Source: Rodentolepis nana (Eukaryota > Platyhelminthes > Cestoda > Cyclophyllidea > Hymenolepididae). From it: a DNA stretch of 30,687 nt. This document shows, piece after piece, positions 25,801 through 30,687 of this stretch (position 1 is its first letter; every line of letters begins with the position of its first letter). A model generated the notes under the pieces. The model was not told where the DNA came from. It made no database searches and saw only the letters and a list, made by a program, of their open reading frames with translations. A program made the translations under genes and the position numbers. The stretch covers positions 1,784-32,470 of the forward strand of contig UZAE01012754.1 in NCBI GenBank assembly GCA_900617975.1. The letters are read 5' to 3'.

Positions 25801-28411
25801 CTAATAAGGCGATCAATATCTATTCAAAGTCTTTTATTAAATATATTTTTTTAAAATCTATGGAGTACTTAAAGAATTCTCATTTCTAATAGTTGACTCG
25901 TTTAATTCAGCTTAATTAAAGTAACAAATTCTGAATGAATTTTAAAATGCAAAGCTTATTGGCTTAATTTTTTGATAAATTATTTCATTTTCTACCGAAA
26001 TTAGATGGCTCTATCTAGAATTGAAGTGTTCTTAAAAGTGTCATAAAAAGTTGTTTAAAAGAATGAAATTCCATTTTGAGAGTCATTACTTTTTTCTAAA
26101 AGACCCGTGAAAGAAAGCATGCCCTTAATGAATCCGGAATAAAATACCAGTTAGAGCCATTAAGTCCGTTGAATGTGTGTCTAATATTCAATAATGATAT
26201 ACCCAGATTTTTCATTGAGTTAATGATAGCCACAATTTAAATTCACTAGAATAGGTCTCTCTGAACGAAAGTCATTTATATTTCAGTTCAGGAGGACTCA
26301 GGTACCTTTTCTCTGTTATTCAGAATGCTTAATAGTCACATTTGAGAAATATTTCTAAAAAGATAATACAACTAAACGTTGCAACATTATTATGTTGACT
26401 TCCTTAAAGATTAAATATCTTGGTAACGTTTTACGAGACACCTGCATCCAGCCAAAGTGAACTTTTTCTCTACCCATTCGCTGAGTGCTAGTCTTGGGCA
26501 GAATTAATAGTCGTGTACATTTTATACCATTATTGACAATTTTGAATTAGGGTTCCATCAACCCTAATTAAGATCGATGCAATTTAATTCACTTAAATAA
26601 AGTGGACTAAACGTTTGGTTGGTTGGAGATATGCATTGCCAAACCATGAAACTCCAGAGTGTATTTAGCCAGTTTGCAACTTAAAGCCTCAGATGATAGT
26701 ATTTAGTTTAATAATAGATTAAACAAAGGCACAAGTAACATGGTCTCTTAGTAATCTCTCACCAAGTCTAATCGAAACTCAGTCGTTTGGCTACCTTTTA
26801 TACTTACATTACGCGCTTATGAAATCAAAAAAGCCAAAAGAAAAGGAAAAAGAAGAGAAGTTGCCAGAAGTAACGCGAGTTTGTTTTATTTTATACTGTT
26901 GATTTAAGCAAAGAATGATTTTGAACAGTTTTAGACAGTTGCCAATAATGATTAGAGGGTATTTACTGACCTTGTAGCACACAGCCCAGAAAGTCTATTG
27001 TTCTGTTTAATGCTACTTGTTCATAAGTAATGAAAAGGTCATATTTAGAATTCGTCGTCAGTGGAGAAAATCTAAACAAAGTTTCAAAGACCGATTTTTC
27101 TAAAGAATTTCAGAATTCCTTCTAATTACGGCTTTATTTTGAGGAAAATGCCTTTAAAATTATGCCTTTTATGCTGAATAATGATAATACTGATATTCGC
27201 ACTATTCAGACGGCTTTCATTAAGTCCAATCATTCAGTTGCCATGTCAACCCGCACAGCCAAAATTCCTCACCATAGAAAACCGCATGATACTAAACAAT
27301 GGAATTCATCAAATTACAGTATTAAGTAACGACTATGATGAGCAAAAAAGTAACTCATTGATTTGCAGTAAATGAAATGCGCCATTAATAAACTTAGTAA
27401 TCATCCGCCTTAAAGACACACATCCGGAATTGGCAGATACTGGGAAAATCTCAGAGCTTACAAAACTGAAGTTAAAACCTACATTAAAGTACCTTAATGC
27501 CTTTCATTTGGGGGCTTCAGAAAATCGGTTTCTTGAGAAGGTTATCCCACACTATCTGACCTTCCACACTCGTTAAGGAAGAGTTGAGAACATCTAGCCA
27601 AGGTTGGAAGGATATTTAAGAACCTCTCAAATTGAAAACGTGTATTCTATCGCACTTTTTGTTGAGCAGATTAACCTAGTTCAGTTGGTCATCGACATCG
27701 TTGAGTGTTGACAGATGTACATAGATTTTTGGTGACCTCACACTCGGCCGAACCTCATGCAACTCACTACAATGGGACGTCAACGAGTTCCATAAGCTAT
27801 ATATATATTCTTAATCCAAAATGTGACAATTCAATGTGAGTCTGTGTTCCCCTGTACTATTACTTGCTAATCTTTCGAACTTAAATTCAAAACTCATTTT
27901 CACTTCCACACTTTATATTTCATTATCTGACCAATTTTACCCAGTGAAAAAAACGCGCTCTAAAAACTGAGGTTGTAAGTATAAAGCTAAAAATCAACCT
28001 TTGGTATGAACGAAAAATGTTTTTTTGCGAAGTATTAACTCATTAAGAGTACGGTACATTTTCATCTGTAAAAAACAGTCAATATTATAAATGATTTGCG
28101 AGAATATGAAATATGGAGGAAACTCAATCGCCTTCCATTTGTTGGTGTACTTGCAACGGATGTTTGCGGACCACCCCTCCCCCCTTTATCAATTTGTGTG
28201 GCATTTTAACAAAATTAAGGAAAAGGAACTGCGGTAGACAAATTGAGCACATATGAAATAAAGGTTTAAGAATTAATTTAAGATATTCCGATAAACATAC
28301 CTTACAACAGAAGTGAATACCGTGTTTGAAAACCTCATCACTATACACAGGAACACGAGTATCCAAGCCATCATCGAGCATAAAGTCGTAGTTACTTCTC
28401 CGAAAAGGCAT
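299..28411 (-). CDS. NOS1AP: NOS1AP/CAPON-like PTB adaptor protein (whole gene, 11 exons)
   Basis: NOS1AP is a cytoplasmic adaptor. Its N-terminal PTB domain binds partners such as Dexras1 and Scribble, and its C-terminus binds the PDZ domain of neuronal nitric oxide synthase; the C. elegans relative DYC-1 acts with dystrophin. Proposed exons (high to low coordinate): 28411-28301, 22604-22533, 20102-20010, 18671-18608, 15332-15149, 6947-6839, 3740-2913, 2875-2486, 2445-2287, 1487-1029, 544-299. All junctions are GT..AG with matching phases, and the joined frame is open for 904 residues. A read-through form stopping at 978 has 839. PTB domain about residues 20-243, with an unusual insertion at about 93-165; basic/Ser-rich linker 244-487; coiled coil about 575-648; Ser/Pro/Asn-rich tail. 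The match to vertebrate NOS1AP is very strong in exons 1, 2, 3, 6, 7 (start) and 8-9. Exons 4, 5 and 11 rest on splice phase and signals. No transcript evidence was available. Confidence 0.93.
545..1028 (-). other. Intron 10 of NOS1AP, or 3' UTR of the read-through form
   Basis: 484 nt between the donor at 1028 and the acceptor at 545. It is AT-rich and contains the read-through stop and AATAAA. Confidence 0.55.
942..947 (-). terminator. AATAAA polyadenylation signal after the read-through stop
   Basis: On the minus strand AATAAA lies 31-36 nt downstream of the TAG at 978. It would serve the isoform that retains the intron after exon 10. No canonical AATAAA was seen after the TAA at 299 within the window. 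Confidence 0.5.
978..1487 (-). CDS. NOS1AP: NOS1AP exon 10: Ser/Pro/Asn-rich tail, with read-through end
   Basis: Acceptor ctttacag at 1488. The frame is open from 1487 to a TAG at 978-980. It encodes a low-complexity tail rich in Ser, Pro, Asn and Thr with no domain I recognise. At 1029 there is a strong phase-0 donor, AAG|gtgggtga, and the sequence after it turns AT-rich like an intron. I therefore think the main form ends here at 1029 and splices to 544. Read-through adds 16 residues ending LKSIF, and AATAAA follows 31-36 nt later, so a second, intronically polyadenylated isoform is plausible. Confidence 0.85.
   Translation of the reverse strand, partial: GVRSPGATSRLPQSATFATSKSEGFSRLAELDVIVQNMLTPSTSARRDSLRNVTSTSPRHTRPQHQHSSLGTGINSPKLPSLSPLQNNRNGNGSCNNYNNEARFSGTDNSSSPGGSNSQSLPLPPLKLPYRGSEGEDGFLELATRSTAPVEGKVGENDFDKTEILKSIF
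1488..2286 (-). other. Intron 9 of NOS1AP (0.8 kb)
   Basis: AT-rich, with an (AT)11 microsatellite at 2145-2166. No exon with conserved content was seen, although a short phase-0 cassette exon could not be excluded. Confidence 0.75.
2145..2166. repeat. (AT)11 microsatellite
   Basis: Uninterrupted AT dinucleotides in NOS1AP intron 9. Confidence 0.95.
2287..2445 (-). CDS. NOS1AP: NOS1AP exon 9: coiled coil, second part
   Basis: 53 codons (residues 618-670) opening [20 protein letters not shown]. This continues the NOS1AP coiled coil (R-xx-QLLLQN-x-x-L). It then runs into a Ser/Thr stretch and ends FNGLS before donor gtaagt. Acceptor ttttttttcaag, phase 0 in and out. Confidence 0.92.
2446..2485 (-). 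other. Micro-intron 8 (40 nt)
   Basis: GT..AG intron of 40 nt splitting the coiled coil: donor CAG|gtttgg, acceptor ttttttttcaag. Removing it restores the conserved run from EAAARMEGQ to [10 protein letters not shown]. Confidence 0.92.
2486..2875 (-). CDS. NOS1AP: NOS1AP exon 8: coiled coil, first part
   Basis: 130 codons (residues 488-617). A Ser/Thr-rich start is followed by a coiled coil from about residue 575, ending [18 protein letters not shown]. This matches the vertebrate NOS1AP signature HLLKDQL-x-AEAAARLEAQ. Flanked by tiny introns of 37 nt (2876-2912) and 40 nt (2446-2485), both GT..AG and phase 0. Confidence 0.93.
2876..2912 (-). other. Micro-intron 7 (37 nt)
   Basis: GT..AG intron of 37 nt: donor CTA|gtaaat, acceptor ttctag. 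Phase 0. The frame across it joins the linker to the coiled-coil exon. Confidence 0.85.
2913..3740 (-). CDS. NOS1AP: NOS1AP exon 7: PTB C-terminal helix and Ser/Arg-rich linker
   Basis: 276 codons, protein residues 212-487. It opens with [20 protein letters not shown], the PTB C-terminal helix of NOS1AP ([16 protein letters not shown]). The rest is a linker rich in Ser, Asp/Glu and Arg, with basic clusters (RRRRQ at about 286-289; KKVKK and RRRRR at about 336-348) that could be nuclear-localisation or phosphorylation-rich sites. Hydrophobic patches follow ([21 protein letters not shown]). Acceptor ccaatttcag; donor CTA|gtaaat into a 37-nt intron. An internal consensus donor, CGG|GTGAGT at 3624, is also phase 0. 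Confidence 0.94.
5842..6164 (+). mobile_element. SINE copy B with 15-bp target duplication
   Basis: Full-length copy starting GGGGTGTGCG and ending in an AAATAACTAAAT tail. It is bounded by perfect repeats actatgattgtacgc at 5827-5841 and 6165-6179. Its ribozyme region carries changes in P1', P2 and L3, so it is probably inactive. Antisense to NOS1AP, intron 6. Confidence 0.92.
6417..6440. repeat. C homopolymer tract next to an N
   Basis: At least 17 C, then A, then more C; N at 6415. The length is likely unreliable. Confidence 0.85.
6651..6714. repeat. G-run / A-run / G-run block with an N
   Basis: About 18 G, about 11 A, then about 15 G including N at 6708. It is probably a slippage-prone or G-quadruplex-forming tract, and its true length is uncertain. 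Confidence 0.85.
6839..6947 (-). CDS. NOS1AP: NOS1AP exon 6: most conserved PTB core
   Basis: One base completing Arg plus 36 codons. It reads [20 protein letters not shown] and ends CYVFKAYKK. The first 20 residues appear identical to vertebrate NOS1AP as I recall it, and the rest fits the C-x-VFK-x-KK strand. Acceptor gccttctag, donor gtaaga, phase 0 out. This is the strongest single identification in the window. Confidence 0.96.
7877..7901. repeat. C25 homopolymer
   Basis: Twenty-five C in a row in NOS1AP intron 5. The poly-Gly ORF on the other strand (7785-7967) is an artefact of it. Confidence 0.9.
8081..8152 (+). ncRNA. Predicted HDV-like self-cleaving ribozyme (SINE copy C)
   Basis: P1: 8081-8087 with 8112-8118 (7 bp, G1-U wobble as in HDV). 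P2: 8091-8096 ATAGAC with 8147-8152 GTCTAT. P3: ACC 8099-8101 with GGT 8109-8111; L3 TTCTCGT. GGGCAA at 8119-8124 (same as HDV). P4: CGTAT/ATACG 8125-8138. J4/2 starts GC with candidate catalytic C at 8140, then an A run. The fold begins at the first base after the target duplication, where cleavage is expected. Confidence 0.75.
8081..8409 (+). mobile_element. SINE copy C with 12-bp target duplication and intact ribozyme fold
   Basis: Starts GGGGTGTGGG and ends in (AAAT)n. Flanked by tttgacttaaat at 8069-8080 and 8410-8421. Contains the 72-nt HDV-like fold with every helix paired. Antisense to NOS1AP, intron 5. Confidence 0.92.
9401..9838 (+). mobile_element. SINE copy D, expanded inside, ribozyme deleted
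   Basis: Starts GGGGTGTGCG, but a deletion removes P1', P4 and J4/2 (the sequence jumps from the P3 region to gtctatt). The pyrimidine-rich middle is expanded: the block around cagtactcacctcacctt is present about four times. Tail ACAAATAAAC. The target duplication is at best five or six bases. Antisense to NOS1AP, intron 5. Confidence 0.85.
10702..10997 (-). mobile_element. SINE copy E, 5'-truncated, sense to NOS1AP
   Basis: Reverse-strand copy: the tail side begins at about 10702 (TATTATTATATCAAATGGCAG), and the body runs to the GGGCAAC/CCC of the ribozyme, where homology stops. P1 and the 5' strands of P2 and P3 are missing, so self-cleavage is not possible. It is the only family member inside the gene in the transcription direction. 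Confidence 0.85.
12996..13326 (+). mobile_element. SINE copy F with imperfect target duplication
   Basis: Starts GGGGTGCGCG and ends AAATAAATAAA. Flanked by gttctaaggtt (12985-12995) and gttctcaggtt (13327-13337), a 10/11 match. P1' (GCATTCT) and P4 are mutated, so the ribozyme is probably dead. Antisense to NOS1AP, intron 5. Confidence 0.85.
13805..13835. repeat. (AT)n microsatellite, about 15 units
   Basis: Uninterrupted AT dinucleotides in NOS1AP intron 5, followed by an imperfect extension to about 13846. Confidence 0.95.
14566..14932 (+). mobile_element. SINE copy G, 5'-truncated with 50-bp tandem duplication
   Basis: Homology starts in the ribozyme P3 (..acc acgtggtg..), without P1. 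An exact 50-bp tandem duplication spans 14609-14658 and 14659-14708. Tail AATAAATGAATTAATTAATAA. Antisense to NOS1AP, intron 5. Confidence 0.87.
14609..14708 (+). repeat. Exact 2 x 50-bp tandem duplication in SINE copy G
   Basis: Both units begin gcaagtctattaactggcag and end catcaccc with no differences, so the duplication is recent relative to the age of the element. Confidence 0.95.
15149..15332 (-). CDS. NOS1AP: NOS1AP exon 5: second half of PTB insertion and next PTB strand
   Basis: 184 nt: two bases finishing a Glu codon, 60 codons, and two bases (AG) completing Arg with exon 6. The first about 50 residues are low complexity: a GGGEG stretch, a run of six Ala, Gly/Leu repeats. The end, NVILYHPIY then R, aligns with the NOS1AP segment that ends DPIYR immediately before IFYVSHD. 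Acceptor ttccattccttgcag, donor gtatgt. The conserved PIYR being split across the junction with exon 6 confirms frame and direction. On the plus strand a SINE starts 51 nt upstream of this acceptor. Confidence 0.85.
15384..15454 (+). ncRNA. Predicted HDV-like ribozyme (SINE copy H)
   Basis: P1 GGGTGC pairs with GCACCC (6 bp; one G lost at the 5' end), P2 ATAGAC/GTCTAT, P3 ACC/GGT, L3 TCCACGT (one base from the human CPEB3 ribozyme loop UUCACGU as I recall it), GGGCAA, P4 CGTAT/GTACG and J4/2 GC plus A run. The missing first G may reduce activity. Confidence 0.6.
15384..15715 (+). mobile_element. SINE copy H with 15-bp target duplication, next to exon 5
   Basis: Starts GGGTGCGC (one G fewer than the others) and ends ACTAAATAA. 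Flanked by perfect atattaatacagcca at 15369-15383 and 15716-15730. Its start is 51 nt upstream of the exon 5 acceptor, in antisense orientation. The ribozyme fold is near complete. Confidence 0.92.
18608..18671 (-). CDS. NOS1AP: NOS1AP exon 4: first half of PTB insertion
   Basis: 64 nt (21 codons plus one base), rich in Ser, Ala and Pro: [20 protein letters not shown] then Met. The acceptor has a good pyrimidine tract (ttccctttctcattcattttaaag) and the donor is G|gtgagc. The leftover G joins AA of exon 5 to make Glu in the frame that stays open to the conserved PTB strand. There is no recognisable counterpart in vertebrate NOS1AP, so this call rests on phase and splice signals. It could be an alternative exon, but skipping it alone would break the frame (phase 0 in, phase 1 out). 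Confidence 0.72.
18672..20009 (-). other. Intron 3 of NOS1AP (1.3 kb)
   Basis: AT-rich. It contains a C-rich tract (about 19686-19709) and a G-rich tract (about 19767-19785), roughly reverse-complementary and about 60-70 bp apart. Opposed ORFs over these tracts are low-complexity artefacts. Confidence 0.75.
20010..20102 (-). CDS. NOS1AP: NOS1AP exon 3: central PTB strands
   Basis: 31 codons beginning [20 protein letters not shown] and ending GRNKSK. This matches the NOS1AP stretch YEFKAK-x-KKxK..I.VS-DGV. Acceptor cccttcag, donor gtaatg, phase 0 at both ends. The last residues correspond to the Lys-rich turn of vertebrate NOS1AP, where the flatworm-specific insertion begins. Confidence 0.92.
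20103..22532 (-). other. Intron 2 of NOS1AP (2.4 kb)
   Basis: AT-rich and without SINE copies. The overlapping ORFs at 21415-21627 are on opposite strands and carry no recognisable domain. Confidence 0.8.
22533..22604 (-). CDS. NOS1AP: NOS1AP exon 2: PTB strand and helix
   Basis: A 24-codon exon, too short to stand out as an ORF, found by its protein match. It reads [17 protein letters not shown] then SSMRRIR, matching the NOS1AP segment with VPRP, R-EIV and MRRIR. The acceptor is ..tttag at 22605-22606 and the donor gtgagt at 22532. It is phase 0 on both sides, fitting exon 1 (AAG|) and exon 3 (|TAC). Confidence 0.93.
22605..28300 (-). other. Intron 1 of NOS1AP (5.7 kb)
   Basis: AT-rich throughout with one G run (24770-24781). 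No SINE copy was seen. No ORF resembled a known protein; the longest (27181-27375, plus) looks like chance. Its freedom from the SINE family contrasts with intron 5. Confidence 0.8.
28301..28411 (-). CDS. NOS1AP: NOS1AP exon 1: start codon and first PTB strand
   Basis: 37 codons from ATG (28411-28409), ending AAG before donor gtatgt. The segment [19 protein letters not shown] matches the NOS1AP N-terminus, which has the same layout: an Asp-Gly-x-Asp motif, Arg-x-Pro, then a HGI-x-F strand. The first in-frame Met lies at the same distance from this motif as in vertebrates, and A occupies position -3. Phase 0 at the 3' end. Confidence 0.93.
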
Positions 28412-28634
28412 TTTTGTGATGGGAAAATTTTTGCAAATTTTTTCTAAGAAACTGGTACTAGATGTAATGAGTAGAGGGTTGAGGAAATTCCATGCATTAA
28501 AAATACCGAATGAAAGTACTTCTCTCTCCGGTATCTATCTACATACTCCTTTCATCAACACTTTCACACAGCCTGCAGGGTGTTTAACTCCCCTCAAGCA
28601 AGTTCTTCCATTTCACGTATGTCATTGCGTTCTG
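28412..28634 (-). other. 5' leader region of NOS1AP
   Basis: Between the CCAAT boxes and the ATG. On the minus strand a pyrimidine stretch followed by AG (28445-28444, ..agtttcttag) lies 33 nt before the ATG. It could be a cis- or trans-splice acceptor, since flatworms use spliced leaders. Two ATGs further upstream (in ..aatgcatgg..) would be removed by such splicing. Transcription start not determined. Confidence 0.3.
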
Positions 28635-28666
28635 ATTGGCTGCTCTTCAGCAGGCGATTCTATTGG
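28635..28666 (-). promoter_or_regulatory. Pair of CCAAT boxes, likely NOS1AP promoter
   Basis: On the minus strand AGCCAATCAG (CCAAT at 28635-28639) fits the NF-Y consensus RRCCAATSR exactly. A second, GGCCAATAG (28662-28666), lies 27 bp away. Both sit 225-255 bp upstream of the ATG in a locally GC-richer stretch. Paired CCAAT boxes at about this spacing are common in NF-Y promoters. No TATA box was identified. Confidence 0.5.
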
Positions 28667-28784
28667 CCAGCGTGAACTACTCGCTAGGGCATTTTAAAAA
28701 TGGGGCTTGACAGAAGTGGACCCATTCTCTGATTGATAACAGGAGACAAGATCAGTTGTCACTCTTATTAGTAAATGATGACAT

Positions 28785-29301
28785 TTATTTATATATTTCA
28801 AATGGCAGGCGTTTTGATTGATATCATTAGCCATTAAGCTGACTTCGGGCTTCACAGAGGGAAGGTTAATCAAAGTAGCAGAAAGTTGAGGGGTGGGGAA
28901 CAGAAGAGCGATTCACAGCGAAAGTCGAGGGGTGGGGAAGAGAAGAGTGATTCACAGATGATTCGGGCTTCACAGAGGGAAAGTTCATCAAAGTAGCAGA
29001 AATCGAGATGTGGGGAACAGAAGAGCGATTCACAGATGCAAATCGAGGGGTGGGGATCAGAAGAGCGATTCACAGATGTAAAAGGAGACAGACACAAAGG
29101 TAGAGAAAAAGGTGAGGTGAGTAGGCACAGAAACAAGAAAAAAGGTAAGGTGAGTACTGTGAAAGGGGTCGAATATGACACCTAGGGGGGAGGACGTGGT
29201 AGTTTGAAGTCAGAAGTCAAATGCCGGTAAATAAACTTTTTGCCGTATGAGTATACGTTGCCCAGGGTGCACCACGTAGAGGTAAGTCTATCGCACACCC
29301 C
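28785..29301 (-). mobile_element. SINE copy I with 14-bp target duplication, upstream of NOS1AP
   Basis: Reverse-strand copy bounded by gtaaatgatgacat at 28771-28784 and 29302-29315. The tail (rev. AAATATATAAATAAA) is next to 28785 and the 5' end is at 29301. The middle is expanded by tandem copies of a block containing gaacagaagagcgattcaca (four versions between about 28897 and 29075). It carries an intact ribozyme fold and lies about 370 bp upstream of the NOS1AP ATG, in the same direction. Confidence 0.92.
29231..29301 (-). ncRNA. Predicted HDV-like ribozyme (SINE copy I)
   Basis: Reading from 29301 down: P1 GGGGTGT with GCACCCT (7 bp), P2 ATAGAC with GTTTAT (one G-U), P3 ACC/GGT, L3 TCTACGT, GGGCAA, P4 CGTAT/ATACG, J4/2 GC plus A run. 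71 nt. All elements required by the HDV-like double pseudoknot are present. Confidence 0.75.
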
Positions 29302-29315
29302 GTAAATGATGACAT

Positions 29316-30063
29316 GGATTATTGGAAAGTTAACTTCATTTTAAATATTAATTGCCTAATTTCTGTCATCTGTCACGGATTTTTTCATATTCTTTTATTA
29401 CACATTTCTAATATCAAAATCTTTTTGGTTTCATGAATGAATTTTTGTCAATAGTATCTTTAATTTACGACAAAGATTATTTTTACATAAAAATATTGAC
29501 ATTTTGTGGCTTTTTTATTTATTTTCCACATTGGTTAGATCCTATAAAGGAAATCTACAAAGGATGTGGGAATTTGTTCTAATTGCAATGAATTTAAATC
29601 AATTGCTTATGTCGTCCACAACGTCATCATGACTAGTGTTCACACTTTCCGGTTTCCCTCTGACAATCCTCCTCCCCCCTCTCTGGTTCCACCTATTTTA
29701 CATGACTGGCCGAATTGACCTCTTCGAATGTTGACTTTGTTATTAGTAACCCCAATAGATTTTGCCCTGTAAACTCTTGCTTGAACCCTCCCCATTTAAA
29801 CACTTCGAGAGGTTTATATTTCGTTAGTGAAACTACGCCCCTTATGTGGCTTCCTTTTGTCCCTTGACCTCTACGACAAATGGAGGGGGGGGGGGGGGGG
29901 GAGAGAAATATCAAGTTGACGATTCAATAAAGGAACTAACAATAGAACTAATTGTAGTTATTAATCAATTTCCCAAATTTTCTTTCTCAATGAAAGTTCA
30001 TTGGTTTGCCAAATAAGAAATGACTCAATTTATAAATGTAGTGGTCGTTGAGCACCCACTCTT
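29316..30063. other. Intergenic stretch without a recognisable gene
   Basis: AT-rich sequence between SINE copy I and the LINE tail. A minus-strand ORF at 29693-29914 runs through the G17 tract and has no recognisable domain. Confidence 0.7.
29885..29901. repeat. G17 homopolymer
   Basis: Lies in the intergenic stretch upstream of NOS1AP. Confidence 0.9.
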
Positions 30064-30382
30064 ATTATTTATTCATTTATTTATTTCAAATGGCAGGCTT
30101 TATGATATTTATCATTAGCCCCCCTTAATCCTTTGACGTTCAGCTTGCCCCATGGGTAGGGGGTACATATATAGCAGTTAACTAATAGCAGTTCATTACA
30201 CCCAGGGGTGGGGGGTGCATATATAGCAGTTAATTAATAGCAGTTCATTCTATCATTAGCCCTTAAACTTTGACTTCAGCTTCCCCCAAGAGGGGGTGGG
30301 GTACATACAATTCATGGAGGGGGTACATTTATAGCAGTTAATTAATAGCAATTCTGGGGAGGGGTACATTTATAGTATTTAA
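30064..30382 (-). mobile_element. LINE 3' UTR and tail, with internal repeats
   Basis: Follows the LINE reading frame on the minus strand and ends in an AAATAAATAAATG-like tail at about 30064-30090. The terminal block (aaatggcaggctttatgata..atcattagccc on the plus strand) matches the 3' end of the SINE family. Inside are four copies of a block around gttaattaatagcag with a preceding G run and gtacatttata. Confidence 0.75.
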
Positions 30383-30399
30383 TTAATAGCAGTTCATTA
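30159..30399. repeat. Four degenerate about 40-bp repeats in the LINE 3' UTR
   Basis: Units near 30159-30197, 30208-30249, 30318-30354 and 30360-30399 share a G run, gtacat(a/t)tata, then gcagttaattaatagcagtt. A second copy of the atcattagccc..ttgacttcagct block lies between units 2 and 3 (30251-30282). Confidence 0.8.
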
Positions 30400-30687
30400 G
30401 CTGTCTTCTTGCTTCCCAGTATCTCTGGCTTTCCATCCCTGTCTTTAGGGCTGGACATCGAATCAGGTGGGTCTTCTCCATTTCCTCCTGTAGATTACAT
30501 AGAGAGCATGTGGGTGAGTGTATACTCCCAATCTGTGAAGATATTTTGCCAAGCAATCGAGTCCGGTGCGTAGTCTAAACTCAGCAACGGCTTCGATTCT
30601 TGGCTAGTCGGCTATTTCGGAGAGTGCCACTGTCCACAGTTTCTCCTTTGTTCGAGCCTTAAGTTCGTTGCACCTTGAGGTCTTGAA
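30383..30687 (-). pseudogene. 3' end of a LINE polyprotein, broken
   Basis: The minus-strand frame from the window edge reads KARTKEKLWTVALSEIAD, then stop, then AVAEFRLRTGLDCLAKYLHR. After a one-base frameshift it gives TCSLCNLQEEMEKTHLIRC and YWEARRQLM, ending TAA at 30383-30385. The EFRLRTGxDCL and CxxC..HxxxC..YWEAR pattern is typical of the C-terminus of non-LTR retrotransposon polyproteins, after the reverse transcriptase and RNase H-like part. The in-frame stop and the frameshift show it is dead. The clade is undecided. Confidence 0.75.

Noticed and set aside
28870..29181. Ser/Leu/Phe-rich repetitive ORF on the minus strand
   Set aside because: Translation of the tandemly expanded SINE body.

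Overview
The window is animal nuclear DNA, AT-rich, with many G/C homopolymer runs and two ambiguous bases (6415 and 6708). Nearly all of it (about 299 to 28411, minus strand) is one gene. I rebuilt it exon by exon as a homologue of NOS1AP/CAPON, the PTB-domain adaptor of neuronal nitric oxide synthase (related to C. elegans DYC-1). Introns of 37 and 40 nt sit beside introns of 1-8 kb. That bimodal pattern, the base composition and the dense short retroelements suggest a flatworm, most likely a tapeworm with a large repeat-rich genome. The taxon is an inference.

Gene layout (minus strand, read right to left): a putative promoter with two CCAAT boxes (28635-28666); exons 1-6 (28411 to 6839) encoding the PTB domain; exon 7 (3740-2913) ending the PTB domain and encoding a long Ser/Arg/acidic linker; exons 8-9 (2875-2287) encoding the conserved coiled coil; exon 10 (from 1487); then either splicing at 1029 to a terminal exon at 544-299, or read-through to a stop at 978 followed by AATAAA at 942-947. 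All splice phases agree. The spliced model gives 904 residues and the read-through model 839. Exons 4 and 5 insert a low-complexity segment of about 55-60 residues into the PTB domain.

Repeats: nine copies or parts of one short non-autonomous retroelement family (about 320-520 bp) occur at 1-275, 5842, 8081, 9401, 10702, 12996, 14566, 15384 and 28785. Five have recognisable target-site duplications (11-15 bp), and their tails are AAAT-like. The 5' end starts exactly where an HDV-like self-cleaving ribozyme fold would start: P1 with G1-U wobble, 3-bp P3, CPEB3-like L3, a GGGCAA strand identical to HDV, P4, J4/2 with a candidate catalytic C, and P2. The 3' end resembles the tail of a decayed LINE at the right edge (30064-30687, minus), which suggests that LINE supplied the machinery. 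Within the gene, six of seven copies are antisense to transcription. The only sense copy lacks the 5' half of the ribozyme.

The remaining introns and flanks hold microsatellites and a few decayed ORF-like stretches that I could not identify. No tRNA, rRNA or CRISPR was seen.
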